Positions 16,699 through 25,798 of a DNA stretch of 64,000 bases are shown here, piece by piece. Origin of the DNA: Streptomyces formicae (GTDB lineage Bacteria > Actinomycetota > Actinomycetes > Streptomycetales > Streptomycetaceae); contig NZ_CP022685.1 in NCBI RefSeq assembly GCF_002556545.1, positions 2,232,001 through 2,296,000 on the forward strand. Direction: 5' to 3'. A program made the translations under genes and the position numbers. Position 1 is the first letter of the stretch, and each line of letters starts with the position of its first letter. The notes under the pieces were generated by a model. It saw nothing but the letters and a program-made list of their open reading frames with translations. It was not told where the DNA came from and searched no databases.

Positions 16699-17817
16699 AT
16701 GACAGACGCATTGAAGCGCCTCTCCGAAGAGGGCGTCGCGATCTGGCTGGACGACCTGTCGCGCAAGCGGATCACGTCCGGCAACCTCGCCGAACTGATC
16801 GACCAGCAGCACGTCGTGGGCGTCACGACCAACCCGTCGATCTTCCAGAAGGCGATCTCGTCGGGCGACGGCTACGAGCAGCAGCTCGCCGACCTCGCCG
16901 CGCGCAAGGTCACCGTCGAAGAGGCCATCCGCATGATCACGACGGCGGACGTCCGTGACGCCGCCGACATCCTGCGCCCGGTCTTCGACGCGACGGGCGG
17001 CCAGGACGGCCGCGTGTCCATCGAGGTCGACCCGCGCCTGGCCCACAACACGGCGGCCACGGTCGCCGAGGCCAAGCAGCTGGCCTGGCTGGTGGACCGG
17101 CCCAACACGCTCATCAAGATCCCGGCCACCAAGGCGGGTCTCCCGGCGATCACCGAGGTCATCGGCCTCGGCATCAGCGTCAACGTCACGCTGATCTTCT
17201 CGCTGGAGCGTTACCGCGAGGTCATGGACGCCTTCCTCGCCGGCCTGGAGAAGGCCAAGGAGCGCGGCCTGGACCTCGCCAAGATCCACTCCGTGGCGTC
17301 CTTCTTCGTGTCCCGCGTGGACACCGAGATCGACAAGCGCCTGGACGGCGTCGGCACGGACGAGGCCAAGGCCCTCAAGGGCAAGGCCGCGCTCGCCAAC
17401 GCCCGTCTCGCGTACGAGGCGTACGAGGAGGTCTTCTCCTCGGACCGCTGGGCCGCGCTCGACAAGGCGCAGGCCAACAAGCAGCGTCCGCTGTGGGCCT
17501 CGACCGGCGTCAAGGACCCGGCGTACAAGGACACCCTGTACGTCGACGACCTCGTCGCGCCCAACACGGTGAACACCATGCCGGAGGCGACCCTGGAGGC
17601 CACCGCCGACCACGGTTCCATCACCGGCAACACCATCGCGGGCACCTACGACGCCGCGCGCGCCGAGATCGCCGCGGTGGAGAAGCTCGGCATCTCGTAC
17701 GACGACGTCGTGCAGCTCCTTGAGGACGAAGGCGTCGAGAAGTTCGAGGCCGCCTGGAACGACCTGCTCAAGTCCACCGAGGCCGAGCTCGAGCGCCTCG
17801 CCCCTTCGAAGGGCTGA
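16699..17817 (+). CDS. tal: transaldolase
   Basis: 372-aa transaldolase of the longer actinobacterial class, exchanging three-carbon dihydroxyacetone units between sedoheptulose-7-phosphate and glyceraldehyde-3-phosphate. The Schiff-base lysine is in [13 protein letters not shown] (about residue 138), with upstream [13 protein letters not shown] and downstream [19 protein letters not shown] 16699 follows AGGAG (16683) with acceptable spacing. It lies 35 nt after tkt and 5 nt before zwf. Confidence 0.97.
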   Translation: MTDALKRLSEEGVAIWLDDLSRKRITSGNLAELIDQQHVVGVTTNPSIFQKAISSGDGYEQQLADLAARKVTVEEAIRMITTADVRDAADILRPVFDATGGQDGRVSIEVDPRLAHNTAATVAEAKQLAWLVDRPNTLIKIPATKAGLPAITEVIGLGISVNVTLIFSLERYREVMDAFLAGLEKAKERGLDLAKIHSVASFFVSRVDTEIDKRLDGVGTDEAKALKGKAALANARLAYEAYEEVFSSDRWAALDKAQANKQRPLWASTGVKDPAYKDTLYVDDLVAPNTVNTMPEATLEATADHGSITGNTIAGTYDAARAEIAAVEKLGISYDDVVQLLEDEGVEKFEAAWNDLLKSTEAELERLAPSKG

Positions 17818-17822
17818 CCACC

Positions 17823-19346
17823 TTGTCAAGCAGCAATCCGCTGCGTGACGCCGCAGACCGACGGCTCCCGCGTATCGCGGGGCCGTCGGGCCTGGTCATC
17901 TTTGGCGTCACGGGCGATTTGTCCCGTAAAAAGTTGATGCCCGCCGTCTACGACCTCGCCAACCGCGGTCTGCTTCCGCCGGGCTTCTCCCTCATCGGTT
18001 TCGCCCGCCGCGAATGGCAGGACGAGGACTTCGCGCAGGAGGTGCACGACGCCGTCAAGCAGCACGCGCGCACGCCCTTCCGCGAGGAGGTCTGGCAGCA
18101 GCTCATCCAGGGCATGCGCTTCGTCCAGGGCAACTTCGACGACGACGACGCCTTCGAGCAGCTCAAGGCGACCATCCAGGACCTCGACAAGGCGCAGGGC
18201 ACGGGCGGCAACTTCGCCTTCTACCTCTCGGTGCCCCCGAAGTTCTTCCCGCAGGTCGTCCAGCAGCTCAAGAAGCACGAGCTGGCGGACGCCCCCAAGG
18301 GCTCCTGGCGCCGCGCGGTCATCGAGAAGCCGTTCGGCCACGACCTGAGGTCCGCCCAGGACCTGAACGCGATCGTGCACGAGGTGTTCGCCCCGGACCA
18401 GGTGTTCCGGATCGACCACTACCTCGGCAAGGAGACCGTCCAGAACATCCTGGCGCTCCGCTTCGCCAACCAGATGTTCGAGCCGATCTGGAACCGGTCG
18501 TACGTGGACCACATCCAGATCACGATGGCCGAGGACATCGGCATCGGCGGCCGCGCCGGGTACTACGACGGCATCGGCGCCGCCCGTGACGTCATCCAGA
18601 ACCACCTGCTCCAGCTGATGGCCCTGACCGCGATGGAGGAGCCCGCCTCCTTCGACGCGGACGCGCTCGTCGCCGAGAAGGCGAAGGTGCTCGGCGCGGT
18701 GAAGCTGCCGAAGGACCTCGGCAAGGACACCGTGCGCGGGCAGTACGCCGCGGGCTGGCAGGGCGGCGAGAAGGCCGTCGGCTACCTCCAGGAAGACGGC
18801 ATCGACCCCAAGTCGAAGACCGACACCTACGCGGCCATCAAGTTGCAGGTGGACAACCGCCGTTGGGCGGGCGTCCCGTTCTACCTGCGCACCGGCAAGC
18901 GGCTCGGCCGACGGGTCACGGAGATCGCGGTGGTCTTCCAGCGCGCGCCCCACTCCCCCTTCGACCACACCGCCACCGAGGAGCTCGGGCAGAACGCGAT
19001 CGTCATCCGCGTCCAGCCCGACGAGGGCATCACGGTCCGCTTCGGCTCCAAGGTGCCCGGCACCTCCATGGAGATCCGGGACGTGTCGATGGACTTCGCG
19101 TACGGCGAGTCCTTCACCGAGTCCAGCCCCGAGGCGTACGAGCGGCTGATCCTCGACGTCCTGCTCGGCGACGCCAACCTCTTCCCGCGCACGGAGGAGG
19201 TCGAGCTGTCCTGGAACATCCTCGACCCGATCGAGGAGTACTGGGACAAGCACGGCAAGCCCGCGCAGTACCCGGCAGGCACCTGGGGCCCGACCGAGGC
19301 GGACGAAATGCTCGCACGAGACGGACGGAGCTGGCGTCGGCCATGA
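17823..19346 (+). CDS. zwf: glucose-6-phosphate 1-dehydrogenase
   Basis: 507-aa NADP-dependent enzyme feeding the oxidative pentose phosphate branch. The dinucleotide site is GVTGDLSRKKLMPAVYDL (about residue 28), active-site motif RIDHYLGKETVQN (about 196) with the catalytic His downstream, and IEEYWDKHGKP at the C-terminus. The start appears to be TTG 17823, 5 nt after the tal stop; no ATG or GTG is near the conserved N-terminus. It overlaps opcA by 4 nt, as expected since OpcA is required for Zwf activity or assembly in actinobacteria. Confidence 0.96.
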   Translation: MSSSNPLRDAADRRLPRIAGPSGLVIFGVTGDLSRKKLMPAVYDLANRGLLPPGFSLIGFARREWQDEDFAQEVHDAVKQHARTPFREEVWQQLIQGMRFVQGNFDDDDAFEQLKATIQDLDKAQGTGGNFAFYLSVPPKFFPQVVQQLKKHELADAPKGSWRRAVIEKPFGHDLRSAQDLNAIVHEVFAPDQVFRIDHYLGKETVQNILALRFANQMFEPIWNRSYVDHIQITMAEDIGIGGRAGYYDGIGAARDVIQNHLLQLMALTAMEEPASFDADALVAEKAKVLGAVKLPKDLGKDTVRGQYAAGWQGGEKAVGYLQEDGIDPKSKTDTYAAIKLQVDNRRWAGVPFYLRTGKRLGRRVTEIAVVFQRAPHSPFDHTATEELGQNAIVIRVQPDEGITVRFGSKVPGTSMEIRDVSMDFAYGESFTESSPEAYERLILDVLLGDANLFPRTEEVELSWNILDPIEEYWDKHGKPAQYPAGTWGPTEADEMLARDGRSWRRP

Positions 19347-20377
19347 AGATCGACCTTACGGACACCACGTCCAGCAAGATCAACAAGGCGCTCGTGCAGG
19401 GGCGCAGGGCGATCGGCACCCCGGCCGTCGGCATGGTGCTCACCCTCGTCATCGTCACCGACGAGGAGAACGCCTACGACTCCCTGAAGGCCGCCAACGA
19501 GGCGTCCCGCGAGCACCCCTCGCGCACCCTCGTGGTCATCAAGCGCGCCGCGCGCTCGCCCCGTGACCGCACCACGTCGCGGCTCGACGCCGAGGTGCGG
19601 GTGGGCGTCGAGGCGGGCACCGGCGAGACGGTGGTCCTGCGGCTGTACGGCGAGGTCATCAACCACGCCCAGTCGGTCGTCCTGCCGCTGCTCCTGCCCG
19701 ACGCCCCGGTGGTCGTCTGGTGGCCGGTGAACGCCCCGCTGGACCCCGCCAAGGACCCGCTCGGGGCGCTGGCCCAGCGCCGCGTCACGGACACCTACGC
19801 GGCCGAGCAGCCGATCCACGAGCTGACCGCGCGCGCCGACGCGTACACCCCCGGCGACACGGACCTGTCCTGGTCCCGGATCACGCCGTGGCGCTCGATG
19901 CTCGCGGCCGCGCTCGACCAGGTGACCTGCAAGGTCACCGGCGTCGAGGTGGAGGGCGAGGAGTTCAACCCGAGCTGCGAGCTGCTCGCGATGTGGCTCG
20001 CCGACCGGCTCGACGTCCCCGTGAAGCGCTCGCTGTCCGCGGGGCCCGGCCTGACCGGCGTACGCATGGAGACCGACTGCGGTCCCATCGTGCTCGACCG
20101 GGCCGACGGCTCGCTCGCGACGCTCTCCATCCAGGGCCAGCCGGACCGCGCGGTGGCGCTCAAGCGCCGCGAGACGTCCGAGCTGATCGCGGAGGAGCTG
20201 CGGCGCCTGGACCCGGACGACACCTACGCCTCCGCGCTGAAGTTCGGCGTGGACCGCTTGGGCGAGGCCGCGGAGCAGTCGGCCGCGCCGACCGGTGAGA
20301 AGGCCGCCGACGAGCCGAAGAAGGCGGCCGCCGCACCGGCGAAGAAGACCGCCGCCAAGAAGGCGGCGTCGAAGTGA
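19343..20377 (+). CDS. opcA: glucose-6-phosphate dehydrogenase assembly protein OpcA
   Basis: 344-aa OpcA, an actinobacterial factor for redox-sensitive activation or assembly of Zwf. The conserved body spans about residues 1-300 (TPAVGMVLTLVIVTDEENAY, VVWWPVNAPLDPA, DLSWSRITPWRSMLAAALD). The last 40 residues are unusual: an Ala/Lys/Pro stretch with repeated KK and AAKK, predicted disordered. ATG 19343 overlaps the zwf stop by 4 nt, and its own stop overlaps pgl by 4 nt, so three proteins are made by coupled translation. Confidence 0.95.
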   Translation: MKIDLTDTTSSKINKALVQGRRAIGTPAVGMVLTLVIVTDEENAYDSLKAANEASREHPSRTLVVIKRAARSPRDRTTSRLDAEVRVGVEAGTGETVVLRLYGEVINHAQSVVLPLLLPDAPVVVWWPVNAPLDPAKDPLGALAQRRVTDTYAAEQPIHELTARADAYTPGDTDLSWSRITPWRSMLAAALDQVTCKVTGVEVEGEEFNPSCELLAMWLADRLDVPVKRSLSAGPGLTGVRMETDCGPIVLDRADGSLATLSIQGQPDRAVALKRRETSELIAEELRRLDPDDTYASALKFGVDRLGEAAEQSAAPTGEKAADEPKKAAAAPAKKTAAKKAASK

Positions 20378-21153
20378 CGGGGGCACCGCAGCTCGTCGTC
20401 CACCGCGACAAGGAGCTGATGGCGCGGGCCGCGGCGGCCCGTCTCATCACGAAGATCGTCGACGCGCAGTCCGCCAGGGGCTACGCGTCGGTGGTCCTCA
20501 CCGGCGGCCGCAACGGCAACGGCCTCCTGGCGGCGCTGAGTTCGGCCCCCGCGCGGGACGCGATCGACTGGTCGCGGCTCGACCTGTGGTGGGGCGACGA
20601 GCGCTTCCTGCCGGACGGCGACCCCGAGCGCAACTACACGCAGGCCCGCGAGGCCCTGCTCGACTCGGTGCCGCTGAACCCGGCGCGGGTGCACCCGATG
20701 CCCGCGTCGGACGGCCCGTACGAGGCGGACGCGGCGGCGGAGGTCTACGCGGCCGAACTCGCCGCGGCCGCGGGCCCCGAGGACCACGGCCCGGTGCCGA
20801 CCTTCGACGTCCTGATGCTCGGCGTCGGCCCCGACACGCACGTCGCCTCGCTCTTCCCCGAGCTCCCCGCGGTGCGCGAGACGGAACGCACGGTGGTCGG
20901 CGTGCACGGCGCGCCGAAGCCCCCGCCGACCCGCGTCACGCTCACGCTCCCCGCGATCAGGTCGGCCCGCGAGGTCTGGCTGCTCGCGGCGGGCGAGGAC
21001 AAGGCGAAGGCCGCGGCCATCGCCCTCTCGGGCGCGGGCGAGATCCAGGCCCCCGCAGCAGGCGCCTACGGCCGCTCACGCACGCTGTGGCTCCTGGACA
21101 CCGCGGCAGCCTCCCAGCTCCCCCCGGAGCTGTACCCGCCGTCGGTGGCCTGA
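20374..21153 (+). CDS. pgl: 6-phosphogluconolactonase
   Basis: 259-aa hydrolase of 6-phosphogluconolactone to 6-phosphogluconate, the step after Zwf. DevB/SOL family landmarks: LTGGRNGNGLL near residue 44, DLWWGDERFLPDGDPERNYTQ near 69, LGVGPDTHVASLFP near 149 and the C-terminal REVWLLAAGEDKA. Start is GTG 20374, overlapping opcA by 4 nt. Last gene of the pentose-phosphate operon; a strong hairpin follows 21 nt after the stop. Confidence 0.95.
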   Translation: MTGAPQLVVHRDKELMARAAAARLITKIVDAQSARGYASVVLTGGRNGNGLLAALSSAPARDAIDWSRLDLWWGDERFLPDGDPERNYTQAREALLDSVPLNPARVHPMPASDGPYEADAAAEVYAAELAAAAGPEDHGPVPTFDVLMLGVGPDTHVASLFPELPAVRETERTVVGVHGAPKPPPTRVTLTLPAIRSAREVWLLAAGEDKAKAAAIALSGAGEIQAPAAGAYGRSRTLWLLDTAAASQLPPELYPPSVA

Positions 21154-21174
21154 GCGCCATCCGCTGTACGTGAC

Positions 21175-21206
21175 GAGGGCCCCGCACCAGGTGGTGCGGG
21201 GCCCTC
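21175..21206. terminator. bidirectional terminator hairpin
   Basis: 14-bp perfect stem GAGGGCCCCGCACC / GGTGCGGGGCCCTC with a 4-nt loop, between the convergent pgl and MmpS-like genes. Confidence 0.85.
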
Positions 21207-21212
21207 CCTCTC

Positions 21213-21677
21213 TCAGAAGCCGTCGCAGAGGGCAGTCGTGAAAGCCCCACTGGCCGTGGCCGTACGCGTCGCACCATCAACGGTGACTTCGCATCGCACC
21301 GAGCCTCCGGACGCCCCCGTGGTCACCACCAGAGACCCGCCCTTCACGAACCCCTTCGTCTTCTGCGTCTTCGACCACGGCGGATCCACACCGCTCACCT
21401 GGCTCTGCGACAGGTTGCCATCGCCGTACGCCGAGTACGTGATCGTGACGTCCTCCGCGTCGCCCGTGACCTCGTACTCCACGGTGACCTCACGCTTGGA
21501 CTCCTTGTCAACCTCATGGCCGACGGCCGCGATGAACGCGGCACAGCCGCCCACCAGCAGGATCAGCAGCACCAGCAGAACCCAGGGCCACTTCCTGCGC
21601 TTCTTGTGCGGTGGGACGGGAGGCGTGGCCCAGCCCTGAGGGCCACCCTGCGGCGGGTACGCGGGAGGTGGGGACAT
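21213..21677 (-). CDS. MmpS-like membrane-anchored protein
   Basis: 154-aa protein: Pro/Gly-rich cytosolic N-terminus, basic KKRRK stop, one transmembrane helix (about residues 29-50, WVLLVLLILLVGGCAAFIAA), then an extracytoplasmic beta domain with VTVEYEVTGDAEDVTITYS and two cysteines (in VRCEV and ALCDG) likely disulfide-bonded. The domain matches the MmpS/transport accessory pattern, known in mycobacteria as partner of MmpL lipid exporters, but no MmpL gene is nearby. I start at ATG 21677 because the Pro-rich N-terminus follows it directly. Confidence 0.75.
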   Translation of the reverse strand: MSPPPAYPPQGGPQGWATPPVPPHKKRRKWPWVLLVLLILLVGGCAAFIAAVGHEVDKESKREVTVEYEVTGDAEDVTITYSAYGDGNLSQSQVSGVDPPWSKTQKTKGFVKGGSLVVTTGASGGSVRCEVTVDGATRTATASGAFTTALCDGF

Positions 21678-21788
21678 CGTGGGCTCTCCGGGTGGCGAGG
21701 CGGCTCTCCTGCCGCCAGAATCACCGCCCACGGCCCCACTCACCAGCGGGACCGCCCCCGCGCGGCCCATTCGGGTGGACCTGGCCGC

Positions 21789-22265
21789 CTACCAGCGCCG
21801 ATAAGCGCTGCCGTCCCGTTCCCGCACGAGCAGCCCATCCGTCACGCAATACCTCCGCAACGCCGCCGTGTCGTCGTGGACCGTGCGGAACGCGTCGTTG
21901 ATCTCGCGTTCGCTGTAGCTGCGGTCGGCGTCGAAGAGGGTGTCCGTGAGGTGGACCAGGAGTTCGTGGCGGACCACGGGGCGGACCGGGATGGTGGTGA
22001 GGCGGCCGTGGGCGAAGAAGCCGGTGAGGCGGCGTGGCACGGTGGGGTGGGCGTCCACCTGGCCCGGTGCGCGGCGGAAGACGGCGGGGTCGGCGCGGAG
22101 CGAGCCGTCCGGGAGGCGTTCCACCAGGCCGTTGGCGAGCAGGCGGCCCAGGTGCTTGCGGGCGACGGGCGATTCCGCCTCGCGGGGCGGGAGTTCGTCG
22201 AGGACTATGCGCGCGTACAGCCGGAGTCTCTCCGGGTCGGCGAGCGCGGCGAGCAGCTGGTCCAT
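21789..22265 (-). CDS. DUF2087-domain protein, probable regulator
   Basis: 158-aa protein with an N-terminal helix-turn-helix-like part (LLAALADPERLRLYARIVL, then RKHLGRLLANGLVERLPDG) resembling ArsR-type winged helices, and a C-terminal DUF2087 region: RSYSEREINDAFRTVHDD and ALRRYCVTDGLLVRERDG. ATG 22265 is preceded by GGAGG at 9 nt, preferred over a longer N-terminus beginning at 22331. DUF2087 proteins are thought to be DNA-binding; the target is unknown. It is the last gene on the minus strand before the pgl terminator and follows pgi by 70 nt. Confidence 0.75.
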   Translation of the reverse strand: MDQLLAALADPERLRLYARIVLDELPPREAESPVARKHLGRLLANGLVERLPDGSLRADPAVFRRAPGQVDAHPTVPRRLTGFFAHGRLTTIPVRPVVRHELLVHLTDTLFDADRSYSEREINDAFRTVHDDTAALRRYCVTDGLLVRERDGSAYRRW

Positions 22266-22335
22266 GACGGGGTCCCTCCCGGCGGGTGACAGAGCCGAAG
22301 CAGTGTCACCCGCCGGGCGGTGCGCCCGCATCCCA

Positions 22336-23988
22336 TTAACGCCCGCGCAGATCCCTGTACTTGGCCACCAGCGCCGTGGTCGACCCGTCCAGGTCGGGCA
22401 CCTCCGCGCCCTCGGTGAGCGCGGGCTCGACGCGCTTGGCGAGGACCTTGCCGAGCTCGACGCCCCACTGGTCGAAGGAGTCGATGTTCCACACGGCGCC
22501 CTGCACGAACACCTTGTGCTCGTAGAGCGCGATGAGCTGGCCGAGCACCGAGGGCGTCAGCGACTTCGCGAGGATCGTCGTCGTCGGGTGGTTGCCCTTG
22601 AACGTCTTGTGCGGGACCAGCTCCTCCGCGACGCCCTCGGCACGCACCTCGTCCGGCGTCTTGCCGAACGCCAACGCCTGCGTCTGCGCGAAGAAGTTGG
22701 CCATCAGCAGGTCGTGCTGGGCGACCAGCCCCGGCAGCAGGTCGGCGACCGGCTCGGCGAAGCCGATGAAGTCGGCCGGGATCAACTTCGTGCCCTGGTG
22801 GATGAGTTGGTAGTAGGCGTGCTGGCCGTTGGTGCCCGGCGTGCCCCAGACGACCGGGCCCGTCTGCCAGCCGACCTCCTTGCCGTCCCGGCCGACGTAC
22901 TTGCCGTTGGACTCCATGTCCAACTGCTGGAGGTACGCGGTGAACTTGGAGAGGTAGTGCGAGTACGGCAGGACCGCGTGCGACTGCGCGTCGTGGAAGT
23001 TGCCGTACCAGATCCCCAACAGGCCCATCAGCAACGGCACGTTGGACTCGGCGGGCGCGGTGCGGAAGTGCTCGTCGACGAGGTGGAAACCGTCGAGCAT
23101 CTCGCGGAAGCGGTCAGGGCCGATGGCGATCATCAAGGAGAGACCAATCGCCGAGTCGTACGAGTAGCGCCCGCCGACCCAGTCCCAGAACTCGAACATG
23201 TTGGCCGTGTCGATGCCGAAGTCGGAGACCTTCTCGGCATTGGTCGAAAGGGCCACGAAGTGCTTGGCGACGGCGTCCTGATCCGCCTTCAGACCGGTCA
23301 GCAGCCAGTCGCGCGCGGACGTCGCGTTCGTGATCGTCTCGATGGTGGTGAAGGTCTTCGAGGCGATGATGAACAGCGTCTCGGCCGGGTCCAGGTCCCG
23401 CACGGCCTCGTGCAGGTCCGCACCGTCCACGTTCGACACGAAGCGGACCGTGAGGTCGCGGTCGGTGAAGGAGCGGAGCACCTCGTACGCCATCGCGGGA
23501 CCGAGGTCGGAGCCGCCGATGCCGATGTTGACGACGTTCTTGATGCGCTTGCCGGTGTGCCCGGTCCACTCCCCGGAGCGGACGCGCTCCGAGAAGGCGC
23601 TCATCTTGTCGAGGACCGCGTGCACCGCGGGCACCACGTTCTCGCCGTCGACCTCGATCACGGCGTCCCGCGGAGCGCGCAGCGCCGTGTGCAGGACGGC
23701 ACGGTCCTCGGTCGTATTGATCTTCTCGCCGCGGAACATGGCGTCCCGCAGCCCGAAGACGTCGGTCGCGGCGGCGAGCTCACGGAGCAGCGTCAGCGTC
23801 TCGCCGGTGACGAGGTGCTTGGAGTAGTCGATGTGCAGGTCACCGACCTGGAGGGTGTACGCCGTACCGCGCGCCGGATCCGCGGCGAAAAGATCGCGCA
23901 GCTGCACCTCCCCGAGCTGCTCGCGGTGCTTGCTCAGCGCCGCCCACTCGGACGTCTGGTCGAGCCTCGTGCGGCTATCTGCGTTCAT
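22336..23988 (-). CDS. pgi: glucose-6-phosphate isomerase
   Basis: 550-aa phosphoglucose isomerase, full length, interconverting glucose-6-phosphate and fructose-6-phosphate and so joining the adjacent glycolytic and pentose-phosphate gene sets. Signatures: [18 protein letters not shown] (about residue 150), the PGI-1 type [18 protein letters not shown] (about 265), and the C-terminal signature region [18 protein letters not shown] (about 505). ATG 23988 gives [15 protein letters not shown]. Transcribed from its own upstream region, after the terminator hairpin of the RbpA-like gene. Confidence 0.97.
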   Translation of the reverse strand: MNADSRTRLDQTSEWAALSKHREQLGEVQLRDLFAADPARGTAYTLQVGDLHIDYSKHLVTGETLTLLRELAAATDVFGLRDAMFRGEKINTTEDRAVLHTALRAPRDAVIEVDGENVVPAVHAVLDKMSAFSERVRSGEWTGHTGKRIKNVVNIGIGGSDLGPAMAYEVLRSFTDRDLTVRFVSNVDGADLHEAVRDLDPAETLFIIASKTFTTIETITNATSARDWLLTGLKADQDAVAKHFVALSTNAEKVSDFGIDTANMFEFWDWVGGRYSYDSAIGLSLMIAIGPDRFREMLDGFHLVDEHFRTAPAESNVPLLMGLLGIWYGNFHDAQSHAVLPYSHYLSKFTAYLQQLDMESNGKYVGRDGKEVGWQTGPVVWGTPGTNGQHAYYQLIHQGTKLIPADFIGFAEPVADLLPGLVAQHDLLMANFFAQTQALAFGKTPDEVRAEGVAEELVPHKTFKGNHPTTTILAKSLTPSVLGQLIALYEHKVFVQGAVWNIDSFDQWGVELGKVLAKRVEPALTEGAEVPDLDGSTTALVAKYRDLRGR

Positions 23989-24116
23989 CTCGGACTTCAG
24001 CCTTCTCTCGTACCCGCGTACGTCAATTACCCCGCTGCACTCTCCAACCTAATCGATCAGAGGGCGGTATGAGATGTCTGAAACCGTCTGTCCATACACG
24101 TACGGAGATAAGAAAC

Positions 24117-24145
24117 CGGCCGGACACCTATTCGGTGTCCGGCCG
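24117..24145 (-). terminator. terminator of the RbpA-like gene
   Basis: Perfect 12-bp stem CGGCCGGACACC / GGTGTCCGGCCG with loop TATTC, 12 nt downstream of the stop of the gene at 24157-24492. Confidence 0.85.
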
Positions 24146-24156
24146 ATTCTCAAGTA

Positions 24157-24492
24157 CTAGATCTCGCCCCGCAGTTTGGCGAGTGCCTCCGCGAGGATCG
24201 CCTCGCCGTCCGCGTCGCTGCGCCGCTCCCGCACGTACGCCAGGTGCGTCTTGTACGGCTCGGTGCGCGGCGGGTCCGGCGGGTTGTCCCGGTCCTGACC
24301 GGCCGGAAAGCCGCAGCGGGGACAGTCCCAAGTATCGGGAACCTGCGCGTCGCTGGCGAAGCTCGGCTGCGTCTCGTGCCCGTTGGAGCACCAGAAGGAG
24401 ATGCGCAGTCGCGGCGCGGACTCACCGCGCTCGGCCTCGCCCATCGGCCCCGCCCCGACCCGACTTCCTCGGATCGCGTTGCCACTTGCCAC
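24157..24492 (-). CDS. RbpA-family RNA polymerase-binding protein
   Basis: 111-aa protein of the actinobacterial RbpA family, which binds the beta subunit and principal sigma factor and stabilises the open complex. Visible parts: N-terminal tail with IRGSRVGAG, a core with CSNGH and CPRC (CxxxH plus CxxC, consistent with a zinc site), a basic-Pro linker (PPRTEPYKTH) and the sigma-interacting helix around VRERRSDADGEAILAEALAKL. The sequence is clearly diverged from the canonical family sequence I recall (ERR retained, but HWDMLMERR is replaced by HLAYVRERR), so this is probably the second paralogue (RbpB-like). GTG start at 24492. Confidence 0.85.
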   Translation of the reverse strand: MASGNAIRGSRVGAGPMGEAERGESAPRLRISFWCSNGHETQPSFASDAQVPDTWDCPRCGFPAGQDRDNPPDPPRTEPYKTHLAYVRERRSDADGEAILAEALAKLRGEI

Positions 24493-24650
24493 GGTCGTAA
24501 CTCCCTGCGTGATGGTGCTGCTGCGGGCGCCTCAGTTTACGTAAGGCCCAACGCGCGTCCAGCGTGGGGAGTTACACCCCACCCCGGACGCAAGCCCCAT
24601 GATAAGCCGCGCACGCGAGCCCGCACCGGACAAGCGGACAGTGCCTGGCG

Positions 24651-24881
24651 CTAGTTGTTCGCCTTCATGAGCAGGCCCAGCGCGACAATGCACGCGAACC
24701 ACAGCAGACCGACCACGACGGTGATGCGGTCGAGATTGCGCTCCGCGACGGAGGAACCACCGACGGACGACTGCATGCCGCCACCGAACATGTCGGAGAG
24801 ACCGCCGCCCTTGCCCTTGTGCATCAGCACCAGCAACATCATCAGAGCGCTGAAGACGATCAGGGCGATCGAGAACCCCAT
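24651..24881 (-). CDS. secG: preprotein translocase subunit SecG
   Basis: 76-aa two-helix membrane protein that assists SecYE during export. Helix 1 is FSIALIVFSALMMLLVLMH, followed by the conserved KGKGGGLSDMFGGG loop, and helix 2 is ITVVVGLLWFACIVALGLLM. The longer frame upstream lacks homology, so ATG 24881 is chosen. It lies 125 nt after tpiA; gap-pgk-tpiA-secG is a classic actinobacterial order. No clear terminator hairpin follows. Confidence 0.95.
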   Translation of the reverse strand: MGFSIALIVFSALMMLLVLMHKGKGGGLSDMFGGGMQSSVGGSSVAERNLDRITVVVGLLWFACIVALGLLMKANN

Positions 24882-25006
24882 AACCACGGCTGGACCAACT
24901 TCCTCGGATCTGAATCGACTCTGTATCGACGACGGGGGCCGGAGCCTCGGAAATTCGAAGCCGCCCGGCCCCCGCAAGGGTACGACGTATTGCCGCTAGC
25001 GCATAC

Positions 25007-25792
25007 TCACTGGTCGCGGAAGCGCACGATCTTGACGAACTCGTCCGAGTCGAGGGCCGCGCCGCCCACCAGGGCGCCGTCCACGTCGGGCTGCGCCATG
25101 ATCGCCGCGACGTTGCCGGACTTCACGGAGCCGCCGTACTGGATGCGCACCTTGTCGGCGAGCTCCTGCGAGTACAGCTCGGCGAGGCGGCCGCGGATCG
25201 CGCCGCACACCTCCTGCGCGTCCTCGGGGGTCGCGACCTCGCCGGTGCCGATCGCCCAGACCGGCTCGTAGGCGATGACGATGGACTCGGCCTGCTCGGC
25301 CGGGAGGTCCTTGAGGCCGCCGTCGAGCTGGTTCAGCGTGTACTGGACCTGCTGGCCCGCCTTGCGGATGTCCAGACCCTCGCCGATGCAGAGGATCGGG
25401 GTCAGGCCGTGCTTGTAGGCGGCCTTCACCTTGGCGTTGCAGATCTCGTCGGTCTCGTGGTGGTACTGACGGCGCTCGGAGTGGCCCACGGCGACGTAGG
25501 TGCACTTCAGCTTGGTCAGCATCGGGCCCGAGATCTCGCCGGTGTAGGCACCGGAGTCCTGCGCCGAGATGTCCTGGGCGCCGTACTTGATCTTGAGCTT
25601 GTCGCCGTCCACCAGGGTCTGCACGGAGCGCAGGTCGGTGAAGGGCGGCAGGACGGCGACCTCGCAGGCCTCGTAGTCCTTGTCCGCCAGGGCGAAGGCG
25701 AGCTTCTGGACGTGGGCGATGGCCTCGAGGTGGTTGAGGTTCATCTTCCAGTTGCCCGCCATCAGCGGGGTGCGCGTGGTCTTGTCAGTCAT
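25007..25792 (-). CDS. tpiA: triosephosphate isomerase
   Basis: 261-aa TIM-barrel enzyme interconverting dihydroxyacetone phosphate and glyceraldehyde-3-phosphate. The N-terminal catalytic lysine is in AGNWKMN, the catalytic His in VAVGHSERR (about residue 100), the catalytic Glu in [12 protein letters not shown] (about 174), and the phosphate loop in YGGSVKSGN. It starts 6 nt after the pgk stop, so the two are co-transcribed. Confidence 0.97.
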   Translation of the reverse strand: MTDKTTRTPLMAGNWKMNLNHLEAIAHVQKLAFALADKDYEACEVAVLPPFTDLRSVQTLVDGDKLKIKYGAQDISAQDSGAYTGEISGPMLTKLKCTYVAVGHSERRQYHHETDEICNAKVKAAYKHGLTPILCIGEGLDIRKAGQQVQYTLNQLDGGLKDLPAEQAESIVIAYEPVWAIGTGEVATPEDAQEVCGAIRGRLAELYSQELADKVRIQYGGSVKSGNVAAIMAQPDVDGALVGGAALDSDEFVKIVRFRDQ

Positions 25793-25798
25793 GAAGTG

